Positions 62,183-64,000 of a stretch of DNA of 64,000 nt are shown one piece after another (position 1 is the first letter of the stretch; each line of letters opens with the position of its first letter). The stretch covers positions 11,386,621 to 11,450,620 of the forward strand of contig HG738137.1 of the NCBI GenBank assembly GCA_000499405.2. The letters run 5' to 3'. The position numbers and the translations under genes are program-made. Origin of the DNA: Onchocerca volvulus (taxonomy: Eukaryota; Nematoda; Chromadorea; Rhabditida; Onchocercidae). A model generated the notes under the pieces. The model ran no database searches, was not told where the DNA came from, and saw only the letters and a list, made by a program, of their open reading frames with translations.

Positions 62183-64000
62183 ATTAGTTATTTGCAGTAT
62201 ATATTACATCATAAAATGCATTTATATGTATGCATGTATTACATTTATTGATCGAATTTTCCAAAAGAAATGTCAAAATTTCAAAAATCGATTGCAACAT
62301 CTAGCTTATTTTAGCAATAAAATGAATTTTATTAGAGAAATAACTTTTTTTTTTTTTTTCATAAAGATGAAACTTTGTTTTTTCTTCCATAAACATTTAA
62401 CTTCCAAGTTGCCAAAGAGAAAAAAGGAAAAAGAAAAAAAACAAAAACACTTGATTTTGATTGATTAAATATAATTCTGAAGTATTCCATCAGAAAGCAA
62501 TCCAATCAAGGAAAAAAAATTCAAACATCAAAAAGAAATACCGCTTTTTTTTCGTTTTTCCTTTTTTTTTTTTTTTTTTTTTGTTTCGTTAATCTTTTCT
62601 GTTACAACCAAATGCTCATTTAAGATAGTATTTTTGTACCAAAATGAAACAAACAAAAGTTAAGTGAAACGAAAGGTTAACCTCATTTTAAATATTTCAT
62701 TTTTAGAATGTTTGTTTATTTCGAATAAAATCATTAGGAATAAAAAAAAAAAGTTAAAAAAATAAATAAAGAAGAAAAAAAAAAAGCGATGATTACTTTT
62801 TTTTTGTTCTTTCAAATCTAAAATTTTAGAAAAAGATTTATACTCATAAAAGTTAAATTTTAATAACAATGAATACGGTAATTGAATTCAAATGATTTGC
62901 TTTATCCTAATTTATTCCTTTCATTTTTCTTTTTTTTTTTCTTTTAATGATAGATTCTCTATCAAATTTTTTATTTGATAGCAAGAAATGGCAGTATTTT
63001 GAAACATGAATTATATGAAATGATATTTTCAATTATGAAATGACATTTAACGATATCAATTTATGATGTTTTTTTTTTAAAAGGCTTGAAATAGAAAAAA
63101 AATTAGAATTATCCAATTAATGTTCTAGAAGCTGAAACGATAATTTGGATTATTGGATACTACGGTATGATACTGTCTTATCATTCAAATATTATCTCTA
63201 AATAATCATTAGCGACAGAAGAATATGCCAAAATTCATCAAATCCAGAATTTTGATCAATTCTCTGAAAATTTTAAATCTTCTGAAATCGAATAATCTTA
63301 ATAAGTAATTCCATATCTTACATATAATTTTAGCAAATAAAAATGATCAAAATGAATCAAACTTTGCGAATTCAAATTTGAGAAGAAAAAAAAAGAAAAA
63401 ACAAAGTCAAAAGAATGCTTAGTGATCTTTGAATATTGAAAAATGAATAATTTGCTTGTATATTCAATTAATCAAAATATGCCATAAATTCCCCAAATTA
63501 AATGATTGAAAAATTCTTTGTTAAACTATAATGATGACAGCATGAAATTTTTAAACAAAATGTTGTCAAATTTTCTGGGAAGATTAAATGTTTTCTACAT
63601 TATGATAAATGAATGACGAATTTATTTTAAATTTTCGATTTTTGAATTTGTTGGATTTTTTTTTTTTAATTTCATAAGATTTTATTTGAGAAAATTTTCA
63701 TTCGAAACAGCTTATTTGATATAATTTTATTATTCGGAAATTCTTGTACTCTCAATCCACGGTAAATCTTCTTATCAGGATGAATAAAATGCAAGAGAGA
63801 TTCTTGCATATTTATTTCATTATTTTTTTTAATTCAAAGTTATTATTTATTAAATTTCCAAAAATTGCCAATTATTTCGGCATTGAAAATGAGTTACAAT
63901 TTAGTGAATTTAACTATTTTTTTTTTTTGAAAAAAAAAGTTAACAAAGTGATTACTTAGAACGATATACAGAAAAAAAAAATCAAATAAAAATGAGTAAA

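Larger units (their letters stand above)
57354..64000 (-). other. Long Iroquois intron inside the homeobox (continues out of the window)
   Basis: The acceptor AATTTCAG ends at 57354. No sequence coding for homeodomain helices 1-2 was found to the end of the window, so the intron is longer than 6.6 kb. Contents: poly-A tracts, short AT-rich repeats, a tandem repeat at 62088-62182, and two less AT-rich segments (59328-59400 and 59540-59640) with homeodomain- and E-box-like words. No nested gene could be supported. Confidence 0.75.

Noticed and set aside
1..64000. tRNA, rRNA, CRISPR, operon or phage features
   Set aside because: No cloverleaf-type box sequences, rRNA-like conserved stretches, regular spacer arrays or tightly packed ORFs were seen; a covariance-model scan would be needed to exclude small RNAs.

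Overview
The window is nuclear DNA of a nematode, most likely a filarial (spirurid) worm; this is inferred from the sequence alone. It is strongly AT-rich, with long A and T runs. Genes are cut into many short exons, with (T)nCAG or TTTAG acceptors and GTAAGT or GTTAGT donors, including a 46-base intron. There are no bacterial operons, rRNA genes, CRISPR arrays or convincing tRNAs.

Two genes can be reconstructed with confidence. The first lies on the + strand (19308-40870) and encodes a Dbl-type Rho guanine-nucleotide exchange factor. Its 33 exons join in one continuous frame of about 1441 residues: a long Ser-rich N-terminal region, then DH, PH, an acidic/Ser linker and a C-terminal coiled coil. 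This is the layout of the Lbc/GEF-H1/p114RhoGEF family. The second lies on the - strand (52135-57353, continuing beyond 64000) and is the 3' part of an Iroquois homeobox gene. It holds the recognition-helix end of the TALE homeodomain, an acidic stretch, a KIWSIAET motif, a poly-proline run and a poly-asparagine tail. The two genes converge, with about 11 kb between their stop codons.

Layout: 1-423, probable last two exons of an unidentified + strand gene; 424-18780, AT-rich intergenic DNA with microsatellites, an ATG/ATC-rich repeat tract and a TTGGCC-core minisatellite; 18783-40870, RhoGEF gene; 40871-52089, intergenic DNA with two small coding-like ORFs and a GC-raised decayed coding stretch (47570-48151); 52090-57353, visible Iroquois exons; 57354-64000, one very long Iroquois intron with tandem repeats and possible enhancer-like segments.

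The two genes do not look functionally linked. One would act in RhoA/actin signalling and the other in nuclear patterning. The points most worth following up are the alternative N-termini and possible short isoform of the RhoGEF, coding-like remnants antisense inside its introns, a MITE-like inverted repeat, and the GC-raised decayed sequence between the genes.
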